Of a stretch of DNA of 45,334 nucleotides, positions 25,420 to 32,897 are shown piece after piece. The DNA lies in the NCBI RefSeq assembly GCF_024220515.1, contig NZ_JAMXOT010000050.1, positions 1 to 45,334 on the forward strand. The letters run 5' to 3'. Numbering within the stretch: position 1 is the first letter of the stretch; every line of letters starts with the position of its first letter. Origin of the DNA: Oscillatoria sp. HE19RPO (GTDB lineage: Bacteria; Cyanobacteriota; Cyanobacteriia; Cyanobacteriales; Laspinemataceae). A program made the position numbers and the translations under genes. The notes under the pieces are model-generated. The model was not told where the DNA came from. It worked only from the letters and a program-made list of their open reading frames with translations, and made no database searches.

Positions 25420-26225
25420 AACTCGCCGTTATCTCTTGCATTCATGGCAATATTTTCGCATTAGATGCGGTATTAGCCGATATCGAAGAACAACAAGCAG
25501 AACAGATTTTTTGCGTGGGGGATTTGGTCGGTTATGGACCCTATCCCAACGAAGTTGTGGAACGGATTCGCAGTTTACAAATTCCCACCTGTGCGGGATG
25601 TTGGGATGAGGATATTGTGGAAGGATTGAATGCCTGTGAGTGCAGCTATCCCTCGGTTTTAGCCGAAAGTCGGGGCAAACAAGCTCATGAATGGACGGAC
25701 CAAGAAATTACCCCAGAAAACCGGCAATTTTTAGCCGAACTTCCCCACATTTTGCGACAAGATAATCTCGCTTTTGTGCATGGGAGTCCGCATAGTCCCC
25801 ATGAATATTTGTTGCCGAATATGGATGCATTTGTGGCCAGTGAACGAGTCTTGGCAACTGGGGCGGATGTGCTGTTTTGTGGACATACTCATGTTCCTTA
25901 TGTTCGCACTCTGGAGGGGGGAGAGTTGCGGGTTCGGGTGACTCAAAATGGGAACGGAGAATCCCAAACGTTTACTACGCCTTTGAAACGGATTATCAAT
26001 GTGGGTTCGGTTGGGGAACCGCGTCATGGACGGACTAATGCCACCTACGTTATTTATAATACGGAAACGGAACAGGTGACTCTGCGGGAAGTGACTTATG
26101 ATTATCACCAAACCTGTGAGGCGATCGTTGCCAGAGGATTGCCGAAAATTTTTGCTTGGCGGTTGGCCCGAGGGTTAGAATATGCAGAACGGGCGGATGA
26201 CCCGACTCATGTCTGTGAACGGTAA
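25416..26225 (+). CDS. Calcineurin-like phosphoesterase homologue with Cys at metal-ligand positions
   Basis: The 269-residue protein starts at ATG 25416, which overlaps the stop of the GTPase gene; longer in-frame readings are not needed. The family pattern is SDIHGN..GD.VGYGP..GNHD..HGSP..GHTH. Here it reads SCIHGN (Asp to Cys), VGDLVGYGP, AGCWDED (Asn-His to Cys-Trp), VHGSPHSPHEYLLP and CGHTHVPY. So two ligands are Cys and the catalytic His of GNHD is Trp. The protein may bind a different metal or act without hydrolysis. Its cotranscription with a CobW-like GTPase under a Fur/Zur site suggests a metal-starvation role. Confidence 0.82.
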   Translation: MKLAVISCIHGNIFALDAVLADIEEQQAEQIFCVGDLVGYGPYPNEVVERIRSLQIPTCAGCWDEDIVEGLNACECSYPSVLAESRGKQAHEWTDQEITPENRQFLAELPHILRQDNLAFVHGSPHSPHEYLLPNMDAFVASERVLATGADVLFCGHTHVPYVRTLEGGELRVRVTQNGNGESQTFTTPLKRIINVGSVGEPRHGRTNATYVIYNTETEQVTLREVTYDYHQTCEAIVARGLPKIFAWRLARGLEYAERADDPTHVCER

Positions 26226-26325
26226 TTTTTGCGGTGGAATGTTTGTGGATTTTTCTCTGAATGAGTCGAGACAGAGATAGGAACTTTAAGGGTTTGTTGA
26301 TGTTTTAGTAAGTTCAGCAGTCAAG

Positions 26326-27057
26326 ATGGCATATTGGGCAATTCTCAGCGGGATTGAAGGAAATTTACAGGCATACGAAGCGGTGATTCAGGATTTAAAA
26401 CGGTCTAAGTTGTCCCTGGAAGCGCTTTATATTTTAGGGGATGTAGTTGGACCAACTCCGGAGTCGGAAAAGTTGGTGCATCGGATTAGGAATCCGCGCC
26501 CGGGGGAACTGGAAGCGCAGGTCTGTCAAGGATGGTGGGAGGAACAATGTCTGATTTTGCATGGACTCGGACGGACGGGAAAACCGACTCAGTTGATAGA
26601 ACAATATGGGATGAAAACGACTAAGGTTTTGTGGGATTCGGTTTCCCGGGAAACGGTTCAATGGATTAGTGGTTTAGATTTTGGTTTTTTTGAGTTGGAC
26701 TGTTTGCTGATTCATGGCACAACGGTGAGTGTGGATGATGAAATTACGCCGGAAACACCGCCGATGAAAGTTCTGGACCGTCTGATGAGGATGGGGGCGA
26801 ATTATCTGTTTTGTGGTCGGTCTGGATTGAGTTTTCAGTATCAGATTGAAGGGGGTTCTCTTCGGGATGCGATCGCCACTTTAGATGCAGCAGAATCGGC
26901 AACGGTGACTCATACCCCTCCCCGACAGGCGATCGGGGTCGGCAGTGTGGGACGGATTCCGGGTCAGGCGACTTACACCCTCTATCATCCCGGAGGCGAT
27001 CGCCTGCAATTTAAAACCGTTCACTACGGAGTTCAGAAGGGATTCCAATCCCGATAA
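26326..27057 (+). CDS. Degenerate calcineurin-like phosphoesterase (probable pseudoenzyme)
   Basis: The 243-residue protein is a shorter relative of the preceding gene: SGIEGN replaces SDIHGN, LGDVVGPTP keeps the GD, QGWWEEQ replaces GNHD, LIHGTT keeps the HG, and CGRSGLSF replaces GHTH. With most ligands lost, catalysis is unlikely. It ends with the same IGVGSVGRIPG..TYTLYHP strand pattern as its neighbour. It lies 100 bases downstream in the same direction and probably belongs to the same metal-responsive unit, perhaps as a partner subunit. Confidence 0.72.
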   Translation: MAYWAILSGIEGNLQAYEAVIQDLKRSKLSLEALYILGDVVGPTPESEKLVHRIRNPRPGELEAQVCQGWWEEQCLILHGLGRTGKPTQLIEQYGMKTTKVLWDSVSRETVQWISGLDFGFFELDCLLIHGTTVSVDDEITPETPPMKVLDRLMRMGANYLFCGRSGLSFQYQIEGGSLRDAIATLDAAESATVTHTPPRQAIGVGSVGRIPGQATYTLYHPGGDRLQFKTVHYGVQKGFQSR

Positions 27058-27455
27058 TTCAGATTGCCCCCATCCCCTCGGGGTGGGGCCTGTCTTCTCT
27101 CCCCATCTTACTTAGGGAACTCCAAAAAATAAAATACCCAAAAAACCCGCAGGCTGAAGCCCTGGGGCTACACGGACAAAGCCCGCCTGCGCGGGCTAAT
27201 ACAGTCTTGTTAGGTGCTTAACCATCGGGATTTGGATGATTTATTTGTTGGAACACCCTTATTGCTAATCTTTATTGATTAATGGAGTCATCAAATTGGT
27301 CTTAAAATCGATAAATCTCTCAAAAGTTATATCAATGAATAGAGCTAATGACGGATTTAGGGGCTTTTTTGTCCCAATTTTCCCTAAACTACCCGGCAAT
27401 CTAGGGACTTTACTAGAAAATTTGGGGCCTCTTCACAAAATTTCATGAATTAACA
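27058..27455. repeat. Spacer with dispersed repeat (27140-27201)
   Basis: The repeat ACCCGCAGG...GGGGCTACACGGACAAAGCC with a GCCCGCCTGCGCGGGC stem recurs at 31005-31063. A short CCCCATCCCCTCGGGGTGGGG hairpin lies at about 27068-27089 and may end the phosphoesterase operon. The rest is AT-rich with no gene seen. Confidence 0.6.
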
Positions 27456-27498
27456 TTGACAAATGCTATCAAACTCTCCTATTATTAATTGAGAATAA
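27456..27498 (+). promoter_or_regulatory. Promoter sharing the isiA operator motif
   Basis: TTGACA (27456-27461) and TATTAT (27480-27485) are spaced by 18, as at isiA. ATTGAGAATAA (27488-27498) begins 3 bases after the -10 box, exactly as in the isiA promoter. This points to the same Fur-type repressor. Confidence 0.6.
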
Positions 27499-27559
27499 CT
27501 TGCAAGTAGAAGCTCCCTGACTCTCCTGGATTTATGGATCCACCCAAGGAGTCCTCACT

Positions 27560-27669
27560 GGGAGCATCTCAATTTAACCTCAAAGGGGAATTTATACGTC
27601 TTGCTCCCCCTTCCCTCTTAGGGAAGGGGGCTGGGGGGTTAGGTCTCTTTGCCAAATTGAGATGCTCCC
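27560..27669. repeat. Inverted-repeat element between promoter and zinc-ribbon gene
   Basis: GGGAGCATCTCAATTT (27560-27575) and its exact complement (27654-27669) flank a CCCCCTTCCCTCTTAGGGAA-type repeat also found inside the gene at 40946-41923. The element sits in the 5' leader of the zinc-ribbon gene and extends the reading frame upstream without looking like real protein. Confidence 0.75.
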
Positions 27670-27713
27670 TCCTCACTCAACTCAATACAAATGCCTTTAC
27701 CCCTCAACTTAAT

Positions 27714-27890
27714 ATGAACTGTCCTTGTTGTTCGGGAAAAATGCTGAGATCTATCAATCGAAATGGGTTGTATTGGTATTGTCCAGATTGTCGCCAAACC
27801 ATGCCCGTTTCCCCCACGATTAATCGCTTATTAACACAAGGTGAACTGTCCCCAAACCAAGCTATCAACTTGGATTATATCGTCCATTGA
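27714..27890 (+). CDS. Small zinc-ribbon protein (58 residues)
   Basis: MNCPCCSGKMLRSINRNGLY is followed by WYCPDCRQTMPVS: two CPxC knuckles 21 residues apart form one zinc ribbon. A longer in-frame start at 27534 reads through the inserted repeat and is unlikely to be the natural start, although no strong ribosome site precedes 27714. It lies behind the isiA-like promoter and upstream of the Crp-type regulator, in the same direction. Confidence 0.6.
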   Translation: MNCPCCSGKMLRSINRNGLYWYCPDCRQTMPVSPTINRLLTQGELSPNQAINLDYIVH

Positions 27891-28032
27891 CCTAACCGGA
27901 ATGGATTAAACCACCGGGGAAAACCAAGTGGATTAAATAATGGACATAATTCCCCTAACTTTACCGCCACTCACTCTAAATTACAGGCCACCCTAAATTG
28001 CCCGGTTACCCCTTTATCACCGAGGAACCAAC

Positions 28033-28683
28033 ATGAGCACAAATACATCCGTTGCCAGTCCCCTTCGACTGATGGACTCTCAACTTTCTCTACCGTCACT
28101 GACGCGGACAATCGCCCTAAGCGAACGGTTCAAAAGTAAAGAAATATTGCCATTAAAACCCGACATAATCTGGAAAATTGAAACCGGAGTAGTCCGTTCT
28201 ATGACCTGGAATGAGGAAGGGAAAGTCATCACATTAGGCTTTTGGGGAGAGGGAGATATTGTCGGTAAACCGTTATCTCAAATGAACCCATATCAACTGG
28301 AATGTTTAACCCCCGTCGAGGTTAGCCAAATCGGTCCTCATCTTTATTTGCAACAAGCCTTGTTAGGTCAGGCTTGGAAAAGTGAAAAATTTCTCAGCAT
28401 CATTCATCAACTTTCTGTTACGGATCGCTTTTTAAGTTTATTGGAATGGCTGTCCGCAGAATTTGGTCATCCCCTGGGCAACAATCAAGGAACATTAATC
28501 AATTTACGGATGACTCATCAGGATTTTGCCGATACCATCGGGTCTTCCCGAGTCACGATTACTCGATTACTCAGTAATTTTGAACAAGCCGGAATCATCG
28601 AGCGTTTTTGTAGCGGACATCAGCACAAATTAAGCAATTTGTGCCATTTATTATGTCGGCAGAGTTTGATTTTTAAAGGTTGA
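28033..28683 (+). CDS. Crp/Fnr-family transcriptional regulator
   Basis: The 216-residue protein has an N-terminal cyclic-nucleotide-type beta roll (WKIETGVVRSMTWNEEGKVI, LGFWGEGDIVGKPL), a dimer helix (LSIIHQLSVTDRFLSLLEWL) and a C-terminal winged helix (LRMTHQDFADTIGSSRVTIT then RLLSNFEQAGIIE). It lacks the usual cAMP-binding Arg/Ser cassette, so another signal or none is sensed. GAGGAA precedes the ATG. It may be cotranscribed with the zinc-ribbon gene from the Fur-type promoter; this would make it a second-level regulator of metal starvation. Confidence 0.85.
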   Translation: MSTNTSVASPLRLMDSQLSLPSLTRTIALSERFKSKEILPLKPDIIWKIETGVVRSMTWNEEGKVITLGFWGEGDIVGKPLSQMNPYQLECLTPVEVSQIGPHLYLQQALLGQAWKSEKFLSIIHQLSVTDRFLSLLEWLSAEFGHPLGNNQGTLINLRMTHQDFADTIGSSRVTITRLLSNFEQAGIIERFCSGHQHKLSNLCHLLCRQSLIFKG

Positions 28684-28880
28684 TTTTTGTAAATCCGGAT
28701 TTTGATTGCAAAATTCAACGGAGAGTGTGAATTTTTTTTGTAGACAGAGAAAGGAGACGACACTGGGTGCGGGGTTGGTGAATCTGTAATTTTATCCAGT
28801 TCCCCTCGCCTGTGGGTTATAATCTAACCCTTGGCATCCCAGTCTGCTTCTCCTCATTGTTTACCCCTCCACTCTTAACG

Positions 28881-29471
28881 ATGCTAAACCTTAAAACAGT
28901 TCTTTGCCTAAGTTTCTTAGTGTTATCCGCTTGTGCCACCAGTCCCACAACTGAGGTGAATGCTCCCCCGGGGAATGGTCCTACAAATCCTTCCGTTCCC
29001 TCTGTACCCCAGAATCCTCCGGTTTCCCAAGCGCCTATTCCTAATCCAATTTTTGAGCCAATTCTGCCGCAAATTAAACAAGAAACTGAGATTCCAATTC
29101 TTTTGCCAGATTATATTTTTGGGTCCGATGGTGCTACCCAACTCTATGGCAATATTGAGACAGTAACGGCTTCTCAATATGCGCTGATTCTCGGATTTAC
29201 GCCGGACTGTACCGGAGGGACTGCTTGTCGATTTGGCAGCGTTTCTGGAGAATCTCTTTTAGCAAGTAGTCCGGAGTTAGAAGGGAAAGCGGTCCCGTTA
29301 GATGATGGCATCACCGGCTATTTTATAGATGCAGTTTGTGGTGCAAACTGCTCAGATTCGACGATGACTTGGGACCAAAATGGCACGCGCTATCAGATGG
29401 GAATTAAAGCTGGAAAGCCTGAAGATTTGGTAAAAATGGCTAATTCGGCGATCGCCAGCGGGACCTATTAG
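28881..29471 (+). CDS. Lipoprotein of unknown function
   Basis: From ATG 28881 the protein begins MLNLKTVLCLSFLVLSAC, a clear lipoprotein signal with lipobox LSAC, followed by a Pro/Asn-rich linker (about 30-60) and a globular domain. The latter has two Cys pairs (DCTGGTACRFG and CGANCSD) likely to form disulphides. An in-frame GTG at 28812 would put the signal internally and is rejected as a start. The domain is not recognised; GESLLASSPELEGKAVPLDD suggests a small extracellular beta protein. 196 residues. Confidence 0.75.
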   Translation: MLNLKTVLCLSFLVLSACATSPTTEVNAPPGNGPTNPSVPSVPQNPPVSQAPIPNPIFEPILPQIKQETEIPILLPDYIFGSDGATQLYGNIETVTASQYALILGFTPDCTGGTACRFGSVSGESLLASSPELEGKAVPLDDGITGYFIDAVCGANCSDSTMTWDQNGTRYQMGIKAGKPEDLVKMANSAIASGTY

Positions 29472-29591
29472 AGTATCCCTACAGCCGAGCAATTGAAAAA
29501 TGCAGGGACAGGAATCAACCCGGCTTTCCCAGGGTCAACATCCAGAGAAAATAAGTTTTTGGCAACCGGATTGAGTATAAAACGGTTTTTC

Positions 29592-29629
29592 AGAGGATTT
29601 TGGTCCCCACCAAAGTCCTCTATTTTTTA
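29592..29629. terminator. Bidirectional terminator
   Basis: AGAGGATTTTGGT and ACCAAAGTCCTCT pair around CCCC, followed by ATTTTTTAG on the plus strand. It ends the lipoprotein gene and overlaps the end of the convergent gene at 29620. Confidence 0.75.
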
Positions 29630-30051
29630 GGAATCGGGACAATTTCCTCGATCCATTGTTTTTCCATTACCTTTTGTAAGGCTTTGGAGAAATTCCATAA
29701 CAGTTGTCGCGTGGCATTAATGGTTTGCTTCAAAAAATTCCATCTCATACCCAGACTATCTTCTTTAGTTTCATGAATCCGGGGAATTGGGGCGATCGCC
29801 AAGGGAAAAATCCCATAGCCTTTGAAATCTATCATCCTCTTCCCCTGTTTTTTCAGATTAAATCCAAATTTAAACCCCGAATTGACCCGCCCCTTTTTCT
29901 TAATCCAGCCCGGTTCATTCGGTTGAGACTCTAAGTCACCCCAACTGTCAGTCTGAGGCAAAAATAATTGAGAGGGAAACGCAATAATCAGGGCAATGAA
30001 GCAAATTAAAATTCCCCGAACTATCAACCAAGAGTACCCTGTCTTATTCAT
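29620..30051 (-). CDS. Hypothetical membrane-anchored protein
   Basis: The 143-residue product has one N-terminal membrane helix (LIVRGILICFIALIIAFPS, about 9-27) and a basic, soluble remainder with FKFGFNLKKQGKRMIDFKGY and a helical tail. No family is recognised. It is convergent to the lipoprotein gene and stands alone. Confidence 0.55.
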   Translation of the reverse strand: MNKTGYSWLIVRGILICFIALIIAFPSQLFLPQTDSWGDLESQPNEPGWIKKKGRVNSGFKFGFNLKKQGKRMIDFKGYGIFPLAIAPIPRIHETKEDSLGMRWNFLKQTINATRQLLWNFSKALQKVMEKQWIEEIVPIPKK

Positions 30052-30709
30052 CGTAGTTGTTGCTAATTATTCCTAAGTAATGCCAGGAAAAACTCGACAA
30101 ATCTCACCGATTTGAAGACCGAATAATCCGCAAGCCCAAGCAATGCTTTTCTTCATCCCACCCAGTCTGGGAACTCCCCAGGATGAAGCCTCATCCCAGA
30201 CGGGCGATCGCCTTAACTCCTGCGATCGGGGTCTGTTCATCACCCCAATTGGGGATGGTTGTCCTCACCCTTAATGTTCCTCTGGGAACTGTGTACCTGT
30301 CTGCGCCCCATGATGATTTGGCGGGGCTGTGCAGTCCGGTTTCTACCTTAAACTCTCCTCACTGTTGGGCAAGACAACCCATGAATGAGGCTGCTGAGAT
30401 TAAACCGCCTAAATTTTTCCTCGTTTTAATTGTAACTCTTTCGGGGACAATTCCCTGAAAATTTAATGTTTAATCAGCGAAAAAAATCTCAGGGTTTTTA
30501 CGGAGAAAATCGAGCCTGATGCTGTTAACATTGCCCTGACTTCTCGGCTGAAAACTCCACTCACCCATTGGTGTGAATCAGCAACTGGGACTCCCTTGCC
30601 CCTTTCACCTTTTGACCCCTGGGGCCATTGATCCGGCTCATGCTGGATCCACGAACCTCCCCGGTATCTTGGGGAGGGCCAGCAAAACCCGCATTTGCAA
30701 AGAGTTTAG
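30052..30709. other. Spacer without recognised gene
   Basis: A plus-strand frame at 30183-30458 has no coding character that I trust. Short GC-rich stems are present (CCCCAATTGGGG near 30242 and CTCCCCGGTATCTTGGGGAG near 30657). It may be remnant mobile DNA. Confidence 0.4.
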
Positions 30710-30714
30710 GATTT

Positions 30715-30767
30715 ATTGTAAAGATTTGTAAATCTACTTGCGGGGTATCACCCCTCACTGCTATATT
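30715..30767 (+). promoter_or_regulatory. Promoter of small RNA copy 1 with HLR1 (RpaB-type) site
   Basis: On the minus strand 30732-30715 reads TTTACAAA-TC-TTTACAAT, a full match to the HLR1 consensus (G/T)TTACA(T/A)(T/A)-N2-(G/T)TTACA(T/A)(T/A) bound by the response regulator RpaB. TTGCGG (30738-30743) and TATATT (30762-30767) are spaced by 18. HLR1 would lie about -59 to -42, a place where RpaB activates under low light. Confidence 0.6.
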
Positions 30768-30773
30768 AAATGG

Positions 30774-30824
30774 AGTAGATGCACCCTGATGGCAACGCCC
30801 ACTCACCCAGTGGGCGTTTTTTTT
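30774..30824 (+). ncRNA. Putative small RNA, copy 1 (about 50 nt)
   Basis: From the predicted start the RNA has a 20-base single-stranded part (GTAGATGCACCCTGATGGCA) and then an intrinsic terminator, CGCCCACT-CACCC-AGTGGGCG with eight T. There is no reading frame. Promoter, start and terminator fit one short transcript. Not a family I can name; Yfr1 and PsrR1 were considered and do not match. Confidence 0.6.
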
Positions 30825-30883
30825 ATCTCCCATTTTTAAAATTGCAGCAGTGTAATTGACTACAAATTCCCCTTCCCAGATTT

Positions 30884-30936
30884 ATTGTAAAGATTTGTAA
30901 ATCTACTTGCGGGGTATCACCCCTCACTGCTATATT
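30884..30936 (+). promoter_or_regulatory. Promoter of small RNA copy 2 with HLR1 site
   Basis: This copy is identical to 30715-30767, displaced by 169 bases. The HLR1 site, -35 and -10 boxes are all retained. Confidence 0.6.
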
Positions 30937-30942
30937 AAATGG

Positions 30943-30993
30943 AGTAGATGCACCCTGATGGCAACGCCCACTCACCCAGTGGGCGTTTTTTTT
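30943..30993 (+). ncRNA. Putative small RNA, copy 2
   Basis: The second copy is identical in every base to copy 1 over the 115-base repeat (30710-30824 and 30879-30993), including the terminator stem, here with nine T. The sequences between and outside the copies differ, so the duplicated unit is exactly promoter plus RNA plus terminator. Confidence 0.6.
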
Positions 30994-31004
30994 TGGATTT
31001 TCAA

Positions 31005-31063
31005 TAAAAAACCCGCACCCTAAAGGGTGGGGCTATACGGACAAAGCCCGCCTGCGCGGGCTC
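31005..31063. repeat. Dispersed repeat, second copy
   Basis: It shares GGACAAAGCCCGCCTGCGCG with 27140-27201 and has a CACCCTAAAGGGTG stem in place of the AGGCTGAAGCCCT stem there. Confidence 0.7.
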
Positions 31064-31154
31064 AAGATGACTTTTGAACTCCGGATTTGAGTATCAGTCT
31101 GTTCATGAACCCATTCCTCGATGAACCAGAGGCTACTTTACCGAGGAGGGACCC

Positions 31155-32669
31155 TTACCACGATCGCAATGCCCGGAGTTGAGGGGTTTTCTTCGACTGA
31201 TGCGCCTGCATCCGCGTCAAGACATCATCTAAAATCTGCACTGCCTCTAAAATAAACGGCCCTTTATTCAGCATCACGCATTCCGCGCGTTCCGCCATTG
31301 CCGCATCGGTCATTTCCGCCCGAGAGGGAATCCCAGTTTTGGCAAGGCTTTCGAGCACTTGGGTTGCCCAAATCACCGGAACTTGTGCCGCTTCACATAA
31401 CCAGAGAATTTCCTCCTGAATTTCGGCTAACCGTTGAAAACCGAGCTCTACCGCTAAATCCCCTCGGGCAATCATGACGCCAAAGGGTTGTTTACTGGCC
31501 CCTTGAACGATTAATTCCGGGAGATTTCGGACGGCTTCTTGGGTTTCGATTTTGGCAACGATCGCCAAAGTGCGGGCTTTTTCGGGCGATCGCAATCTTA
31601 ACTCCTCTTGTAATCGCCGCATATCTTCGGCAGTTTGCACAAAAGAATAGCCGACAATATCCGCGTGTTTGGCGACAAAATCCAAATCTTGTAAATCTTT
31701 CTGAGTGAGGGAACTTAAGGGGAAAACCGTCTCGGGAAAATTAATGCCTTTATCGGTTTTGAGTTTTTCTCCTTTAGGACGGGTGTGGGTGACTCGCAGC
31801 AAAACGTCATCAGGCAGAATCGAGTCAACGATCGCGCCAAGTTTGCCATCATCAATCCAGACTGGATCACCTTCTTTCAAGGCCGAAATTGCCTCGGGTA
31901 AGGTACAGCTAATACTGGGCATTCCCTTGTGGGATTTGGGTTTATTGCCTGATAAAACAAAGCGATCGCCTAGAAACAAACGCTTTTTTTTATCCGATGT
32001 GATTAACTTGCCCGTGCGAATTTTGGGACCGCTTAAATCAAAATAAACTTTGCAAGAATAGCCGGTTTCTGCTTCGGCACGACGAATGAAACCCAGCATC
32101 TTTTCCCATTCCACGGGGGTATCATGGGCGCAATTAATCCGCAGACAATTCGCGCCTTGAGTGAGTAAATCTCGGACTAATTCATAATTTTCCGCAGCTT
32201 CCGTGGGGAGAGTGACCATAATTCGGACGCGGCGACTGGGGGAGGGGGAACCAAAGACGGCGCGGGCGCGGTAATTGAGGATGCGATCGCCCCGGAAGAA
32301 TGCCCGTAAGGGAGGGCGTTTCGGTAAAGTTGCGGGGTCATGATTACAAACCGCCCCTAAGGTGGCGATCGCTGCCTCTAAATTCGGCAAAACCCGCGCC
32401 TCACTGCGTCCGAGGGAGGATAATCCCCAGGGAGTTAACGCCATTTGTAAATCCCGTAAATCCTGCCTTCGCAAGGCTAAATAATAGGCAAAATTCAACC
32501 CACTAATTAGAAATGACCGTCTTTGAATTCCCGGACGCCATTGTTCAAACAGTTCTCGACCCTCATCCTGAACTGTTTCACGGAGTTTGAGTAACGTATT
32601 CAGCAGGTCTTCTGGGTTGGATAACTCAGGAATAGGGAGTTGTAGCGGTTCAGAAATTAAGGTATGCAT
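31155..32669 (-). CDS. Pyruvate-kinase-family protein without the C-terminal domain
   Basis: The 504-residue protein has about 145 residues of unrelated helical N-terminus, then a pyruvate kinase barrel: VRIMVTLPTEAAENYELVRD, CLRINCAHD (phosphoryl-site Arg/Asn), SGPKIRTG, the B-domain insert, AIVAKIETQEAVRNL (catalytic Lys and metal Glu), GVMIARGDLAVELG (metal Asp) and WATQVLESLAKTGIPSRAEMTDA (catalytic Thr). The usual MLSGETA is MLNKGPF, and the protein ends about 20 residues later, so the allosteric C-domain is absent. Catalysis is possible, but the K-site and regulation would differ. The same layout is known for plant/cyanobacterial PK-like proteins; the substrate is not certain. Confidence 0.85.
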   Translation of the reverse strand: MHTLISEPLQLPIPELSNPEDLLNTLLKLRETVQDEGRELFEQWRPGIQRRSFLISGLNFAYYLALRRQDLRDLQMALTPWGLSSLGRSEARVLPNLEAAIATLGAVCNHDPATLPKRPPLRAFFRGDRILNYRARAVFGSPSPSRRVRIMVTLPTEAAENYELVRDLLTQGANCLRINCAHDTPVEWEKMLGFIRRAEAETGYSCKVYFDLSGPKIRTGKLITSDKKKRLFLGDRFVLSGNKPKSHKGMPSISCTLPEAISALKEGDPVWIDDGKLGAIVDSILPDDVLLRVTHTRPKGEKLKTDKGINFPETVFPLSSLTQKDLQDLDFVAKHADIVGYSFVQTAEDMRRLQEELRLRSPEKARTLAIVAKIETQEAVRNLPELIVQGASKQPFGVMIARGDLAVELGFQRLAEIQEEILWLCEAAQVPVIWATQVLESLAKTGIPSRAEMTDAAMAERAECVMLNKGPFILEAVQILDDVLTRMQAHQSKKTPQLRALRSW

Positions 32670-32897
32670 GATAGGTCACTGAATAGAATACAGGGTTAAT
32701 TTCCTGAAATTTTTTCAAGCATCAGATTCAAGACCTTTTCTACTATTTGTCTTGATGAAGATACTTTTATTCTATAAGACTCAGCAACTTCACAACCGCC
32801 TGAGCAACAAATCTTAATTTGTTGCCCAGAACACAAAGATATATTACAAAAATGGAAACAGTCTATTTTTTCCCTAATTTTACTGGGTTAGACACCG

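Noticed and set aside
30183-30458. 91-codon plus-strand frame
   Set aside because: No ribosome site, unlikely composition; treated as spacer.
30774-30824. Small RNA as Yfr1 or PsrR1
   Set aside because: The conserved unpaired Yfr1 motif ACUCCUCACACC is absent and the RNA is much shorter than PsrR1 as I know it.
30561-30833. Minus-strand frame across small-RNA copy 1
   Set aside because: It runs through the terminator and promoter of the duplicated RNA unit and does not exist in copy 2 surroundings.
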